From Microtetraspora niveoalba (GTDB taxonomy: Bacteria; Actinomycetota; Actinomycetes; Streptosporangiales; Streptosporangiaceae), in NCBI RefSeq assembly GCF_001570405.1, contig NZ_BBYM01000002.1, positions 217,402 to 281,401 of the forward strand: DNA of 64,000 nt, in the 5' to 3' direction. The position numbers and the translations under genes are program-made. A model generated the notes under the pieces. That model did not search any database. It was not told the DNA's origin and worked only from the letters and a program-made list of their open reading frames with translations. Positions within the stretch are counted from its first letter, which is position 1. Every line of letters begins with the position of its first letter. Below are positions 8,403 through 17,514 of this stretch, one piece after another.

Positions 8403-9358
8403 GATGCCGCACCTCCGCCCAGCCGGATGCGCGGATCCACCAGGGTGTACAGCAGGTCGGTGAGCAGGTTGATCAGGATGTACGCCCCGGCGACCACGAT
8501 CACCACCCCCTGGATCATCGGGTAGTCACGCATGAAGATCGCGTCGATGGTGAGCTTGCCGATCCCGGGGATGACGAACACCTGCTCGGTGATCACCGCC
8601 CCGGAGATCAGCGCGCCGAGTTGCAGGCCGACCACGGTGATCACCACGATCAGGCTGTTGCGCAGCGCGTGCTTGAAGACCACTTTGCTCCGGCTGAGCC
8701 CTTTGGCCTTGGCGGTGCGGATGTAGTCGCCGCTCAGCGCGTCCAGCATGGACGAGCGGGTCTGCCGCATGATGATCGCCGCGAAGCCGGTGCCGAGCAC
8801 CGCCGCGGGCATCACCAGGTGCCGCAGGTTGTCCGCCGGGCTCTCGAAGAACGGGATGAACCCCGAGGCGGGCAGGATCGGCCACACGATCGACAGCAGC
8901 AGGATCCCCATCATGCCGAGCCAGAAGCTGGGGACCGACAACCAGAACAGGGCGGTGGAACTGACCGCCCAGTCCGCCGGGCGGCCCTGGTTGGTGGCGG
9001 CGGCCACCCCGAACAGCACGCCGATCACGATCGCCACGATCATCGCCAGCACCGCCAGCTCCAGGGTGACCGGGAGAGCCCGGCCGATGACCTCGGCCAC
9101 CGGGAGCCCGGTGGAGGAGGATCGGCCGAGGTTCCCCTGGACGACCTGGCCCAGATAGTGCCCGAACTGGACCCAGATCGGGTCGTCGAGCCCGTACGCC
9201 GCACGGATCTGCGCGAGATTGTCGGGGTTGCCCTCCTGGCCCAGCATGGCCACGGCGATGTCGCCGGGCAGCATACGGATGCCCAGGAACACCACGATCA
9301 CCGCCAGGAACAGGGTGAGCACGGCGCGGGCGACGCGCACCAGGACGGCGGTGATCAT
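8399..9358 (-). CDS. ABC transporter permease, OppB/DppB type, module A
   Basis: A 319-residue permease with the OppB hallmarks: an N-terminal hydrophobic helix with FLGIRMLPGD, the GLDDPIWVQFGHYLGQVVQGNLGRS segment, and an EAA loop (TAKAKGLSRSKVVFKHALRNSLI). Six transmembrane helices follow. It is the first transporter gene after the YtcJ-like amidohydrolase, 30 bp downstream of that gene's stop, so the hydrolase and transporter are probably co-transcribed from the operator at 11040. Confidence 0.9.
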   Translation of the reverse strand: MITAVLVRVARAVLTLFLAVIVVFLGIRMLPGDIAVAMLGQEGNPDNLAQIRAAYGLDDPIWVQFGHYLGQVVQGNLGRSSSTGLPVAEVIGRALPVTLELAVLAMIVAIVIGVLFGVAAATNQGRPADWAVSSTALFWLSVPSFWLGMMGILLLSIVWPILPASGFIPFFESPADNLRHLVMPAAVLGTGFAAIIMRQTRSSMLDALSGDYIRTAKAKGLSRSKVVFKHALRNSLIVVITVVGLQLGALISGAVITEQVFVIPGIGKLTIDAIFMRDYPMIQGVVIVVAGAYILINLLTDLLYTLVDPRIRLGGGAAS

Positions 9359-9388
9359 CGCCGCTCCCCGTGGCGGGCGCGTGTGGTG

Positions 9389-11023
9389 TCAGGCCAGGCG
9401 GGCACTGTACCGACCCGAGTCCCACACGACCTCGCCGCCCAGCAGCGTGAGGTCCGACTCCAGCAGATGGATCTCCTCGACCGGCACCGCGAAGTAGTCG
9501 CGGTTCAGCACCGCCAGGTCGGCGAGCTGGCCGGGGACGAGCCGGCCGCGGTGGCCGTCCTCGTAGGTGAACCACGCGCCGCCGGCGGTGTACCCGCGCA
9601 GGATCTCCTCCCGGCTGAGCAGGTGCGGGGCGCGCAGCGTCGGCGTGCCGGAGACGGTCAGGCCGGTGAGGAACCACTGCATGCTGTGGAACGGGTTGTA
9701 GGAGGCCACCCGCATGGCGTCCGAGCCGAAGCCGATCGGGATGCCCGCATCGGTCAGGTCACGCAGCTCGGGCGAGTGGGTGACCCGCTCCTCACCCCAG
9801 GCGGCGATGGCCGACTCGCCGTTGTAGCGGAAGAGGCTCTGGAAGAGCAGTCCGGCGCCGAGCGCGCGCAGCCGCTCGATGTCCTCCCGGTAGGTGGACT
9901 CGGCGTGGACGAAGCCCCAGCGAAGGTCGATGATCGGGTGAACCTTGTCGATCTCCTCCATCGTGTCCAGCAGCTTGAGGAAGAACTCGCGCTGGTGCAC
10001 GTGGATCTGCACGGTCCACCGCTTGGCGGCCAGGTCGGTGAGCAGCGCCTTGGTCTCGGCCATCGCCTCCTCGCCGTAGTCGGCCGGCTCGGCGACCCGG
10101 TCGTGGGTGCGGTACATCAGCACCTCGCCGATGCCGGACATGCGGAGGATGTCGTCGCCGAACCGGGGCGACTCGAACCGCAGGTAGCCGGCGAAGTCCT
10201 CCGGCTCGGTGCCCTGGCGGGTGGCGTGCTTGAACAGCCGGACCCGGGTCTTCAGCTCGCCGCGGCGCCACGCCTCGTAGATCGCCCCGTACGCCTCGGG
10301 GCCGGTGTTGACGCCGCCGCCGTCGATGGCGCCGGTCATGCCGAGCCGGGCGAACTCCCTGGAGAGCGCGATGGTCGAGGCGACCTGCTCCTCCTGTGAG
10401 GGCGCGGGAAGCTGGCGGTAGAACCAGGTCATCAGCTTCATGCCGTCGCCGCGGCCGGTCAGCCCGCCGGAGGCGTCCCGCTGGAACCCTGCCGGGTCCG
10501 GGGAGGCGGCCACTCCGGCCTCGTCCAGGCCGAGCGCCTCCATGCCGACCGTGTTGAACACCGCGTAGGTGTACTGCATCTGCACATACACCGGATTGGC
10601 CGGAGCGACCCGGTCCAGTTCCTCGCGGGTCGGGCCACGGCCCTCGGCGAACTGACGCTCGTCCCAGCCGCCGATCACCCGGATCCACACGCCGTCGGGC
10701 AACGACGCGGCGCGGGCCGCGACCAGATCGAGCGCGTCGGCCAGCGAGTAGACGTTCTCCCACCGCAGCTCGTCGTTCCAGGTACGGCCCGCCCGGACGA
10801 AGTGCACGTGCGAGTCGATCAGGCCGGGAATGACGCGAGCGCCCTCCAGGTCGATGACGTGCGTGTTCTCGCCGGCCCTGGCCCGGACCGCGGCGTCGTC
10901 ACCGACGGCGAGGACCTTGCCGCAGCCCACCGCGATGGCCGGCACCTCGGACGGGACGTCCGCGCTGTCCGACATCGTGGTGATCTTGCCGTTCACGAGA
11001 ATGAGATCAGCCTGCGCATTCAC
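9389..11023 (-). CDS. YtcJ-like amidohydrolase family protein, module A
   Basis: A 544-residue amidohydrolase_3 (YtcJ-type) protein. The HxH metal motif is in LIDSHVHFVRAG, additional His ligands are likely in VQIHVHQREFF and FVHAESTYR, and the Asp is in GFGSDAMRVAS. The C-terminal beta-sandwich segment reads LADLAVLNRDYFAVP. The GTG start at 11023 has AGAGGAG upstream at good spacing; the extension to 11146 would run over the operator. It heads the oligopeptide transporter operon, which suggests that the imported compound, or its breakdown product, is an N-acyl or cyclic amide. The close relative at 31414 occupies a similar place in module B. Confidence 0.87.
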   Translation of the reverse strand: MNAQADLILVNGKITTMSDSADVPSEVPAIAVGCGKVLAVGDDAAVRARAGENTHVIDLEGARVIPGLIDSHVHFVRAGRTWNDELRWENVYSLADALDLVAARAASLPDGVWIRVIGGWDERQFAEGRGPTREELDRVAPANPVYVQMQYTYAVFNTVGMEALGLDEAGVAASPDPAGFQRDASGGLTGRGDGMKLMTWFYRQLPAPSQEEQVASTIALSREFARLGMTGAIDGGGVNTGPEAYGAIYEAWRRGELKTRVRLFKHATRQGTEPEDFAGYLRFESPRFGDDILRMSGIGEVLMYRTHDRVAEPADYGEEAMAETKALLTDLAAKRWTVQIHVHQREFFLKLLDTMEEIDKVHPIIDLRWGFVHAESTYREDIERLRALGAGLLFQSLFRYNGESAIAAWGEERVTHSPELRDLTDAGIPIGFGSDAMRVASYNPFHSMQWFLTGLTVSGTPTLRAPHLLSREEILRGYTAGGAWFTYEDGHRGRLVPGQLADLAVLNRDYFAVPVEEIHLLESDLTLLGGEVVWDSGRYSARLA

Positions 11024-11039
11024 GTCGATGCGACTCCTC

Positions 11040-11053
11040 TGCAAACGATTGCT
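11040..11053. promoter_or_regulatory. LacI-type operator 2 of 6
   Basis: TGCAAACGATTGCT lies 17 bp upstream of the GTG of the minus-strand amidohydrolase and matches the consensus TGCAAWCGWTTGCA at 13 of 14 positions. Confidence 0.75.
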
Positions 11054-11221
11054 ATAGCGAGGCAGCATCCTGGCCGAACCGCCCGCTGTCAAGACCGGGG
11101 CCGCGGTTAACGGTTTGGTTGCCGTTTCCCGAGACGTGCTGATCAACAGGCCGTTCCGGCGGTCGCCTCCAGGGGAAACGCGAGTCCCGCCGCGAATCGC
11201 GCCGCTCTTGACAGGGCGGAC

Positions 11222-11235
11222 TGCAATCGTTTGTA
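11222..11235. promoter_or_regulatory. LacI-type operator 3 of 6
   Basis: TGCAATCGTTTGTA lies in the same divergent intergenic region as operator 2, about 170 bp away, and 116 bp before the plus-strand solute-binding protein. Two sites 182 bp apart could allow looping by a tetrameric or paired-dimer repressor; the looping is speculation. Confidence 0.7.
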
Positions 11236-11350
11236 TTCATCGGGCGGCAACTGGACCCCCAGCGGATGTCCGCCCTCGCGCCGACACCGCCCTGAACCAC
11301 CGGGTTCGGCGCACCTCCTCCCCCAGGAACATCGCGATCGGAGATGCTCG

Positions 11351-12964
11351 ATGGCGTCCCAGAAGAATTATCAAACAAAGGTTCGCATTCCGGCGCGATC
11401 AGTCGCCGTCACCGCCATGGTCGCTCTTGGGCTCACGGCGTGCGCGTCCGGTGGGTCGTCGGAGCGAACGGCCGCCGACGGCAGAAAGGTGGCCATCGGC
11501 CTGGCCGGAGAGCCGGGCAACCTCGACCCGACCCTGTCGAACTCGCTCTCGTCGTCGGCGCTCTATCCCGCGTTCTGCCAGATGCTCTACAACGAGATGC
11601 GCGAAGGCACCGTGCCGGTGCTGGCGACCAAGGACCCCGAGTTCAGCAAGGACATGAAGAGCGCCCGCGTCACGCTGCGCGAGGACGCCAAGTTCGCCGA
11701 CGGCACCCCGGTGAACGCCGAGGCGGTCCGCTTCTCCCTCGAACGGCACAAGACGCTGCCCGGCTCGCAGCGCGTGAACGAGCTCGACGCGGTGAAGGAC
11801 GTCACGGTCGTGGACGACCACACCGTCGAGCTGACGTTCAACTACCCGATCGCTCCCGGCGTGCTGAAGTCCAACCTGGCGAGCCGCGGCGGGACGATCA
11901 TGTCCCCGACCGCGGTCAAGAAGCTCGGCGACGAGGGCTTCGCCGCGGCCCCGGTCTGCTCGGGCCCGTTCAAGTTCGCCGGCCGGGTCGCGCAGGACAA
12001 CGTCACGCTGGTCAAGGACCCCAACTACTTCGACGCGGCCAACGTCCACCTGGACAAGGTCGTCTACCGGGTGATCCCCGACTCGGCGGTGCGGATCGCG
12101 AACCTGCGCTCGGGCGACCTGGACATCATCGACCGGGTCTCGCCCACCGACGTGCCGACGATCGAGGCGTCCGACCGGCTGAAGATCGAGACGTTCCCGA
12201 GCCTCGGCCACGTGAACCTGATCTTCAACATCGGCAACTCCGACGGCGCGGCCAAGCCGGCGAAGCTGCTGGACGACCCGATCGCCAAGAACGCCGACGT
12301 GCGCCGGGCGCTGGAGCTGGCCATCGACCGCGACGCGATCAACAAGGTGGTATTCGGCGGCAAGTACGAGACGGCCTGCGGGTTCATGGCCCCGACGAGT
12401 GAGTTCTCGACCAAGGAGAGCCAGAGCTGCCCGGGCTACGACCCGGCCGCGGCCAAGGAACTGCTGAAGTCCACCGGGGTCGGCCTGCCGTTCCACATCG
12501 AGATCCTGATGAACCAGATGCCGGAGTACCGCCGGGTCGGCGAGATGATCCAGCAGATGGCCAAGGAGGCCGGCTTCGAGGTCACCCTCAACATCCAGGA
12601 GTCGACCACCTCGGCCGAGGCGACCCAGCAGGGCAAGTTCCAGGTCTACCTCAACTCCTTCACCGGCTCGGCGGACCCGGACATGAACGTGGCCCGGTTC
12701 TACGAGAGCGACACACCCACGAACGTCGGCAAGTTCGTCGCCGACGGGCTCGACGACCTGCTGACCGAGGCCCGCTCGGAGGCCGACACGGGCAAGCGGA
12801 CCAAGCTCTACGACCAGATCCACAAGATCATCACCGACGCCACGGCGTCCATCTACCTGGTCAGGCCGACCAACATCATCGCCTACAACGGCAAGCTCAC
12901 CGGGCTCACGTACCGGGCGACGGGCGGGGTCGTCCCGACCGGCATCGACATCGCCGCCAAGTGA
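11351..12964 (+). CDS. Oligopeptide-type ABC transporter solute-binding lipoprotein (SBP family 5), module A
   Basis: A 537-residue extracytoplasmic binding protein. A signal peptide ends in the lipobox LTAC with lipidated Cys31. The mature protein starts in the family-5 manner (VAIGLAGEPGNLDPTLSNS), and later has LREDAKFADGTPVNAEAVRFSLER and VRRALELAIDRDAINKVVF. The ATG at 11351 has GGAG at 11340-11343. It is divergent from the permease operon, with operators 2 and 3 between them, and is followed by an amidohydrolase gene. It captures the solute outside the membrane and hands it to the OppBC channel. Confidence 0.92.
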   Translation: MASQKNYQTKVRIPARSVAVTAMVALGLTACASGGSSERTAADGRKVAIGLAGEPGNLDPTLSNSLSSSALYPAFCQMLYNEMREGTVPVLATKDPEFSKDMKSARVTLREDAKFADGTPVNAEAVRFSLERHKTLPGSQRVNELDAVKDVTVVDDHTVELTFNYPIAPGVLKSNLASRGGTIMSPTAVKKLGDEGFAAAPVCSGPFKFAGRVAQDNVTLVKDPNYFDAANVHLDKVVYRVIPDSAVRIANLRSGDLDIIDRVSPTDVPTIEASDRLKIETFPSLGHVNLIFNIGNSDGAAKPAKLLDDPIAKNADVRRALELAIDRDAINKVVFGGKYETACGFMAPTSEFSTKESQSCPGYDPAAAKELLKSTGVGLPFHIEILMNQMPEYRRVGEMIQQMAKEAGFEVTLNIQESTTSAEATQQGKFQVYLNSFTGSADPDMNVARFYESDTPTNVGKFVADGLDDLLTEARSEADTGKRTKLYDQIHKIITDATASIYLVRPTNIIAYNGKLTGLTYRATGGVVPTGIDIAAK

Positions 12965-13007
12965 TCCGGCGAGGTCGGTGGCACGAGCAGCGAGAGAAAG
13001 AAGGGGC

Positions 13008-14360
13008 ATGAGCAAGATCCTGATCAAGAACGGCCACGTCATCACGGCGGACGCCGACGCGACCGTGCTGCGCGGCCACGACGTCCTCATCGAGGACGGC
13101 CGGATCGCGGCCATCGGCGCGGACCTGGCGGCCGACGGCGCGGAGGTCATCGACGCGACCGAGGCCATCGTGATGCCGGGCCTGATCGACACCCACATGC
13201 ACATGTGGGAGCACGCCTGGCGCGGTCTGCTGGTGCGCAAGCTCGGCGGCCCCTCGTACGAGGACATCTTCTGGCCGATCCGCCCCGCGTTCACGCCGAA
13301 GGACACCTACGAGTCCACGCTCGGCTGCGGCCTCGAGATGATCGACCACGGCGTCACCGGCGTGCTCGACTTCTTCCACGGCGCGAACTCCACCAGCGAG
13401 CACGCCGACGCCGCCGCCGAGGCGCACCAGCGGTCCGGCCAGCGGGTCCTCCTCGCCTACGGGATGACCGCGGCGTACAACATCGAGGACGACGCCCTGT
13501 TCGAGAAGGCGCGGCGGGAGCGGCTGGAGGACTTCGTCCGGCTGCGCGCCGAGCACCCGGACCAGGACGCCCCCCTGCAGATCGGCCTCGCCCTTGCCAC
13601 GCCGCGGCCGAAGTTCTTCGAGGGTTTCGTCGAGGAGCTGACCCGGGCGCGTTCGCTGGGGGCCCAGATGTCGTTCCACGCGAACGAGATCGGCGAGTTC
13701 ATGGCGATGCACGAGCGCGGGCTGCTCGGGCCGGACATCGTGCCCTCGCACGGCAACCGGGCGTCCGACCGGGAGCTGGGGTTCCTGGCCGAGACCGGCG
13801 TGGTGCTGTCGATCTCCCCGCAGACCGAGACCTCGTCCGGCAAGTCGCTGGCCGTCGTCAACCGGGCCATGCGGGCGGGCGTCGACATCGCGATCGGCAT
13901 CGACACTCCCCCGTCGATCATGCCGCTCAACCTGTTCGCGCAGATGAGGTCGCTGTTCACCTACCTGACGCTGCTCGACAACCAGGCCGCGCGTGAGGGC
14001 GGCCGGTTCCCGATCGACCTCAAGCTCGACCCGCCGACGGCGTCTCTCGACGACGTCTTCGCCACCGCCACGGTCAAGGGCGCGAAGGCGCTGGGCCTCG
14101 GCGACCGGCTCGGCACGATCGAGACGGGCAAGCTGGCCGACGTCATCGTGGTCCGCCCGCACGACCCGGACGTGACCCTGGCCGACCCGGTCGCGTACGC
14201 GGTGCTCTCCACACCCGGCAAGCACGAGGTCGAGGCCGTGGTCATCGACGGCGTGGTGAAGAAGCGCGACGGCCGGCTGGTGGACGTCGACCCGCGGGAG
14301 GTGCGGGCGATGAACCGCGAAGTCCGGCAGCGGGTGCTGACCGCCATCGGCCGCGCGTAA
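13008..14360 (+). CDS. AtzA/TrzN-like amidohydrolase, module A second copy
   Basis: A 450-residue amidohydrolase, a clear paralogue of the one at 1766: same length, same RGHD and VMPGLIDTHMHXW segments. HxH is H63/H65, further ligands are in MSFHANEIGEF and VPSHGNRASDREL, and the Asp is in IGIDTPPSIMP. In place of the His-Gln-Asn seen in the paralogue it has His-Ala-Asn, so specificity probably differs. It lies 43 bp behind the solute-binding protein gene and is probably in the same transcript under operator 3. ATG 13008 is preceded by an AGAAAGAAGGGG tract. A strong terminator follows. Confidence 0.9.
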   Translation: MSKILIKNGHVITADADATVLRGHDVLIEDGRIAAIGADLAADGAEVIDATEAIVMPGLIDTHMHMWEHAWRGLLVRKLGGPSYEDIFWPIRPAFTPKDTYESTLGCGLEMIDHGVTGVLDFFHGANSTSEHADAAAEAHQRSGQRVLLAYGMTAAYNIEDDALFEKARRERLEDFVRLRAEHPDQDAPLQIGLALATPRPKFFEGFVEELTRARSLGAQMSFHANEIGEFMAMHERGLLGPDIVPSHGNRASDRELGFLAETGVVLSISPQTETSSGKSLAVVNRAMRAGVDIAIGIDTPPSIMPLNLFAQMRSLFTYLTLLDNQAAREGGRFPIDLKLDPPTASLDDVFATATVKGAKALGLGDRLGTIETGKLADVIVVRPHDPDVTLADPVAYAVLSTPGKHEVEAVVIDGVVKKRDGRLVDVDPREVRAMNREVRQRVLTAIGRA

Positions 14361-14375
14361 CGCGCGGCCGCGAGC

Positions 14376-14429
14376 AGGAGAGGGCGGGCCGGCCTCCACA
14401 TCCTCCCGGATGCCGGCCCGCCCTCTCCT
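14376..14429 (+). terminator. Strong intrinsic terminator
   Basis: An 18-bp perfect stem starts with AGGAGAGGGCGGGCCGGC at 14376-14393 and pairs with 14412-14429 across an 18-nt loop, followed by TTTC. It lies 15 bp after the amidohydrolase stop. Confidence 0.85.
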
Positions 14430-14434
14430 TTTCA

Positions 14435-14660
14435 AGGGCGCGCGTTGGTGAGCACGGTCGAGACCGGTGGCCGGAAATCCCCGTGTTCATCCAGACCGGC
14501 ACTACCAACGCGGGCTCCGAAGGGACCGACCGCGTGCTCAAGACGGTTTCCCGCGATGCGTACGGCTTCCGCAATCCAGAAAACCAGCGTCTACGCACCC
14601 GCTGCGCCACCACCCGACGAAAGCAGCGGATGTCTCGACCTCGCTTAACTTCGAGGAGCC
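14435..14660 (+). pseudogene. C-terminal relic of an ISL3-family transposase
   Basis: The frame around 14465-14650 reads WPEIPVFIQTGTTNAGSEG, then RDAYGFRNPENQRLRTRC, which is the end of the ISL3 transposase catalytic domain (typically W-W-P-x-I, T-N-A-x-S/T-E-G-x-N-R, and F-G-F-R-N-P). The piece before it (VSTVET) lies in another frame, so there is a frameshift. No start codon, N-terminal part or clear terminal inverted repeat is present. The relic begins just after the terminator, so an insertion event here has mostly been lost. Confidence 0.7.
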
Positions 14661-14935
14661 ACCATCGCACGGTCCACCCTGCGTCATTCGCGAGTGGAGC
14701 ATCCGGATGGAACAATTCGCTGGCGCGACCTGGCAGAGCCGGCGCACTACAGACCGGTTCCAGAGCGGCGATCTGGGTTTGCGGCGAAATGGGTCAACTC
14801 TGAGCGTCCTCGCAGTGCGGGATGTAAGTACGCGTGGTACCTAGCGCCGGCTGCTCGGGATCGCATTATGGATCACGACGCCCATGGCGGTGATTATTCT
14901 GATCACCGTCATTCAGGGCAAGAGGGCGGATGGTC

Positions 14936-16294
14936 ATGACATCGGCACAGCCTGGTTACATGGTCGGCGGACGTTACCGGTTGATCGCCATACTGGGGTC
15001 CGGCGGGTTCGGGCGGGTCTGGCACGCCCATGACCAGGTCTTGGACGTCGACGTGGCGATCAAGGAACTGCAACTGCTGCCCGGGATGTCGGAGGCGGAG
15101 CAGGACAAGCGGCTGGAGCGCACCACACGTGAAGCCCGCAACGCCGTCCAGTTGCGGGCACACGAGAACGTCGCGGCCATCCACGACATCGTCACCGACG
15201 GCCTGCCCTGGATCGTGATGGAGCTGATCGACGGCCAATCACTGCACGAGCACCTCGACACGCAGGGGCCGTTGCCGGTGGAGCGGGCCGCGCAGCTCGC
15301 CGCGGGGCTGCTGGCAGCGCTGGGCGCGGCGCACCAGGCCGGCATCGTGCACCGCGACGTCAAACCAGCCAACGTCATGCTCGCCAGGGACGGAAAGATC
15401 CTGCTCACCGACTTCGGGATCGCGGTCCACACCACCGACACCACTTTGACGACCACAGGGATGCTCATCGGCTCGCCCGAGTACATGGCCCCTGAACGGC
15501 TGCGCGGCATTGACGGGCTCCCCGCCAGTGACCTGTTCTCCCTCGGCGTGACCCTCTACCACGCCGTCGAGGGCGTCTCGCCGTTCCGCCGCAACACCCA
15601 ACCGGCGGCGCTGACCGCGGTCCTGCTGGAAGAGCCCCCACCACCGGGCAAAGCAGGCCGGCTCGCACCGCTCATCACCCGGCTGCTCGACAAGGACCCG
15701 CACAGCAGGCCGACTGTTGAGCAGGCGCTGGCCATGCTCGGTGAGCGGCAGCCGAGCCGGGCCCATGTCCAGGACCGCACCAAGATCCTCCCACCCGGGG
15801 AAGTCCCCGTGCAGGGGTGGCAGCGCAAAGGCGTCGCGGTGATGATGGCGATTGTCTTCACACTCGGTTTCCTCGGCCTCATGAACGACCTGGGTATCCT
15901 CGGGCTCACGGACGTCGGTGATCCCTGGAATTACCTCCGTGGAATAGTGGTGGAACACCAGGCTTGGGGCTTCGACGATGTCTGGGACGTTGCCCTGGGA
16001 GTCGTCCTCATCGCCGACATCGGTCTGGCCGGCTTATTGTGCGCCCAGGTCGCCCGCTTCATAGCGCCGATCGCCGGCAAGACCGTGGCCATCATCGGAG
16101 GTGCCGTCGGGTTTCTCGCCGGTGTCGGCGCCGTGTATTTCGCCTTTGACGGCATCGCCGTTCTTCTGGCGATGATGGACACCAAGCATGGCGACAGAAT
16201 CTGGGTGATCCCGTTGATCGTGATCACTATCGTCATGCTCCTCACGGGGGGCTGGGCCTGGGAGTCGAGGAAGACCTGGCAGTTACGGGTATAA
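14936..16294 (+). CDS. Membrane-anchored serine/threonine protein kinase
   Basis: A 452-residue Hanks-type kinase. Its glycine loop is GSGGFGRVW, followed by VAIKE with Lys43, catalytic HRDVKPANV with Asp141, DFGIAV, and the APE-like SPEYMAPE. The kinase domain ends near residue 275. A basic stretch is followed by about four transmembrane helices to the C-terminus, with no PASTA or other sensor domain. ATG 14936 is preferred over ATG 14930 because GAGGG at 14922-14926 is better spaced. An inverted repeat (CGGTGAT and ATCACCG, 14888-14908) lies just upstream and may be regulatory. Base composition upstream and downstream is less GC-rich, and transposase and DUF3800 relics flank the gene, suggesting a transferred or rearranged block. 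Confidence 0.9.
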   Translation: MTSAQPGYMVGGRYRLIAILGSGGFGRVWHAHDQVLDVDVAIKELQLLPGMSEAEQDKRLERTTREARNAVQLRAHENVAAIHDIVTDGLPWIVMELIDGQSLHEHLDTQGPLPVERAAQLAAGLLAALGAAHQAGIVHRDVKPANVMLARDGKILLTDFGIAVHTTDTTLTTTGMLIGSPEYMAPERLRGIDGLPASDLFSLGVTLYHAVEGVSPFRRNTQPAALTAVLLEEPPPPGKAGRLAPLITRLLDKDPHSRPTVEQALAMLGERQPSRAHVQDRTKILPPGEVPVQGWQRKGVAVMMAIVFTLGFLGLMNDLGILGLTDVGDPWNYLRGIVVEHQAWGFDDVWDVALGVVLIADIGLAGLLCAQVARFIAPIAGKTVAIIGGAVGFLAGVGAVYFAFDGIAVLLAMMDTKHGDRIWVIPLIVITIVMLLTGGWAWESRKTWQLRV

Positions 16295-16483
16295 GCTGCG
16301 AAACGCCCTCTGAGAGCCATGGTGGCAAGCCGCACCGACAACTCGCCTCGCGCACGGTCCGGCAGGCGCGTCCGGCCACGGGCCCAGCGCCCTTTCCTCG
16401 CCATGACCTGCGGGCGGTCGCCCGTGCCTGAGTGGTGCAGGACCGCAGGCAATGAGGTGACGGTGATAAGCCTCTGAGGTGAT

Positions 16484-16705
16484 CCGGTGATGCAGGAACG
16501 CCAGCAGGTCAGCAGCCTGCAGCAGCCGGGAGACGTGCGACGGCGCGAAGTGCAGCGTGTCCCACGATGCGGTCCAACCTGCGGACGCGCCACCATACCG
16601 ACCGTCTGATACGTCCGCAGGTCCTGCCGGTACTCGCCCTGCTGCCCCACCTCGTCAGCGATGACGAGCACGTGCTCCTACCGCGCGTGGGCGTAGTCGT
16701 CGACC
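16484..16705 (-). pseudogene. Broken DUF3800-family gene relic
   Basis: On the minus strand three frames in succession give parts of one DUF3800-like sequence: EHVLVIADEVGQQGEYRQDL, then RRLDRIV, then DTLHFAPSHVSRLLQAADLL. A TAG stands directly before the first piece. The order and spacing match the C-terminal half of DUF3800 proteins (RNase-H-like fold, often found near mobile DNA). Two frameshifts and a stop mean it cannot be translated as one protein. The region from 16295 to 16483 may hold further decayed sequence. Confidence 0.55.
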
Positions 16706-16739
16706 GGTCTCCGGGCGATGCCGGGCGCAGCGCTTCCGG

Positions 16740-17408
16740 TCAGTCCGCGATGTAGCTGATCGAGCGCACCTCGTACCCGGAGGAGCGCGACCCGGTGACG
16801 TGCATCAGCATGGCCCCGCCCTCGTAAGAGTAGGCGCAGCTGAAGCCCTTCGGCTCGGCAGTACACCCCTGGGGGTAGTACGTCACGCCGGCCGGGTCGT
16901 ACTTCGTGCGGAACAGGGAGGAGACGGCCGCCGTCGAGGCGACCTCCAGCCCGCGGTCGCGATCACCCTTCTGCCACGCGGAGAACAGGTACGCCGCCGC
17001 CGCCGACGGGCGGGTGAGGTGGCGGGACTCGTAGACCCGTGTCACCTTCCTCCCCGAGACGATCATCAGGATCCCGTTCAGGCCGCCCGGCACCCGGACG
17101 CTGGTGTGCGTGAACCGGCACCGGTTCCCGGTGCACCCGGTGAAGCCGTCTGGCGCGCGGTAGACGTAGGCGAACAACGTGTTCACCGCGGACGGCGAGG
17201 CGACCTGGGCCGCCGCCGCGCGGTCGCCGCGCAGCCAGGCGCCGAAAAGCCGCTTGGCCACCGTCGTCGGCGCGGCCGGAGCGCTCGGAGCGGCGTGGCC
17301 ACCTGACCCCGTCCCGGAGGCGGACGCGGACGCGGAGGCGGGCGAGGGGAGCAACAGCGCGGCCGCGGCCATCGTCGCGGCCGCGCCCGCGAGCCATCGT
17401 ATCGACAT
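16740..17408 (-). CDS. Secreted protein with two tandem copies of an unrecognised domain
   Basis: A 222-residue protein starting at ATG 17408 with a Sec signal peptide ([20 protein letters not shown], then an Ala/Ser-rich cleavage region). Two related halves follow: one starting [20 protein letters not shown] and one starting [20 protein letters not shown]. Each runs through a Phe-Cys pair ([12 protein letters not shown] and [11 protein letters not shown]) to a hydrophobic strand. Each half has two Cys that could form a disulfide (CTGNRC and [10 protein letters not shown]). I do not recognise a named family; a cell-envelope binding role is possible but unproven. The longer frame upstream to 17900 overlaps the FAD gene relic and is not supported. 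Confidence 0.75.
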   Translation of the reverse strand: MSIRWLAGAAATMAAAALLLPSPASASASASGTGSGGHAAPSAPAAPTTVAKRLFGAWLRGDRAAAAQVASPSAVNTLFAYVYRAPDGFTGCTGNRCRFTHTSVRVPGGLNGILMIVSGRKVTRVYESRHLTRPSAAAAYLFSAWQKGDRDRGLEVASTAAVSSLFRTKYDPAGVTYYPQGCTAEPKGFSCAYSYEGGAMLMHVTGSRSSGYEVRSISYIAD

Positions 17409-17514
17409 GATCCGGACGCTACCGGTGCCCGCTTGCACGCGGTTTGCGCGGCGCTTGCGGCGACGTCCGATTCCTACAAGACCGCCACCCAGGTGCGTGG
17501 ATACGTTGCCTCGC

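Noticed and set aside
14661-14929. Search for a promoter or RNA element before the kinase
   Set aside because: Apart from a 7-bp inverted repeat at 14888-14908 there is no riboswitch-like or tRNA-like pattern.
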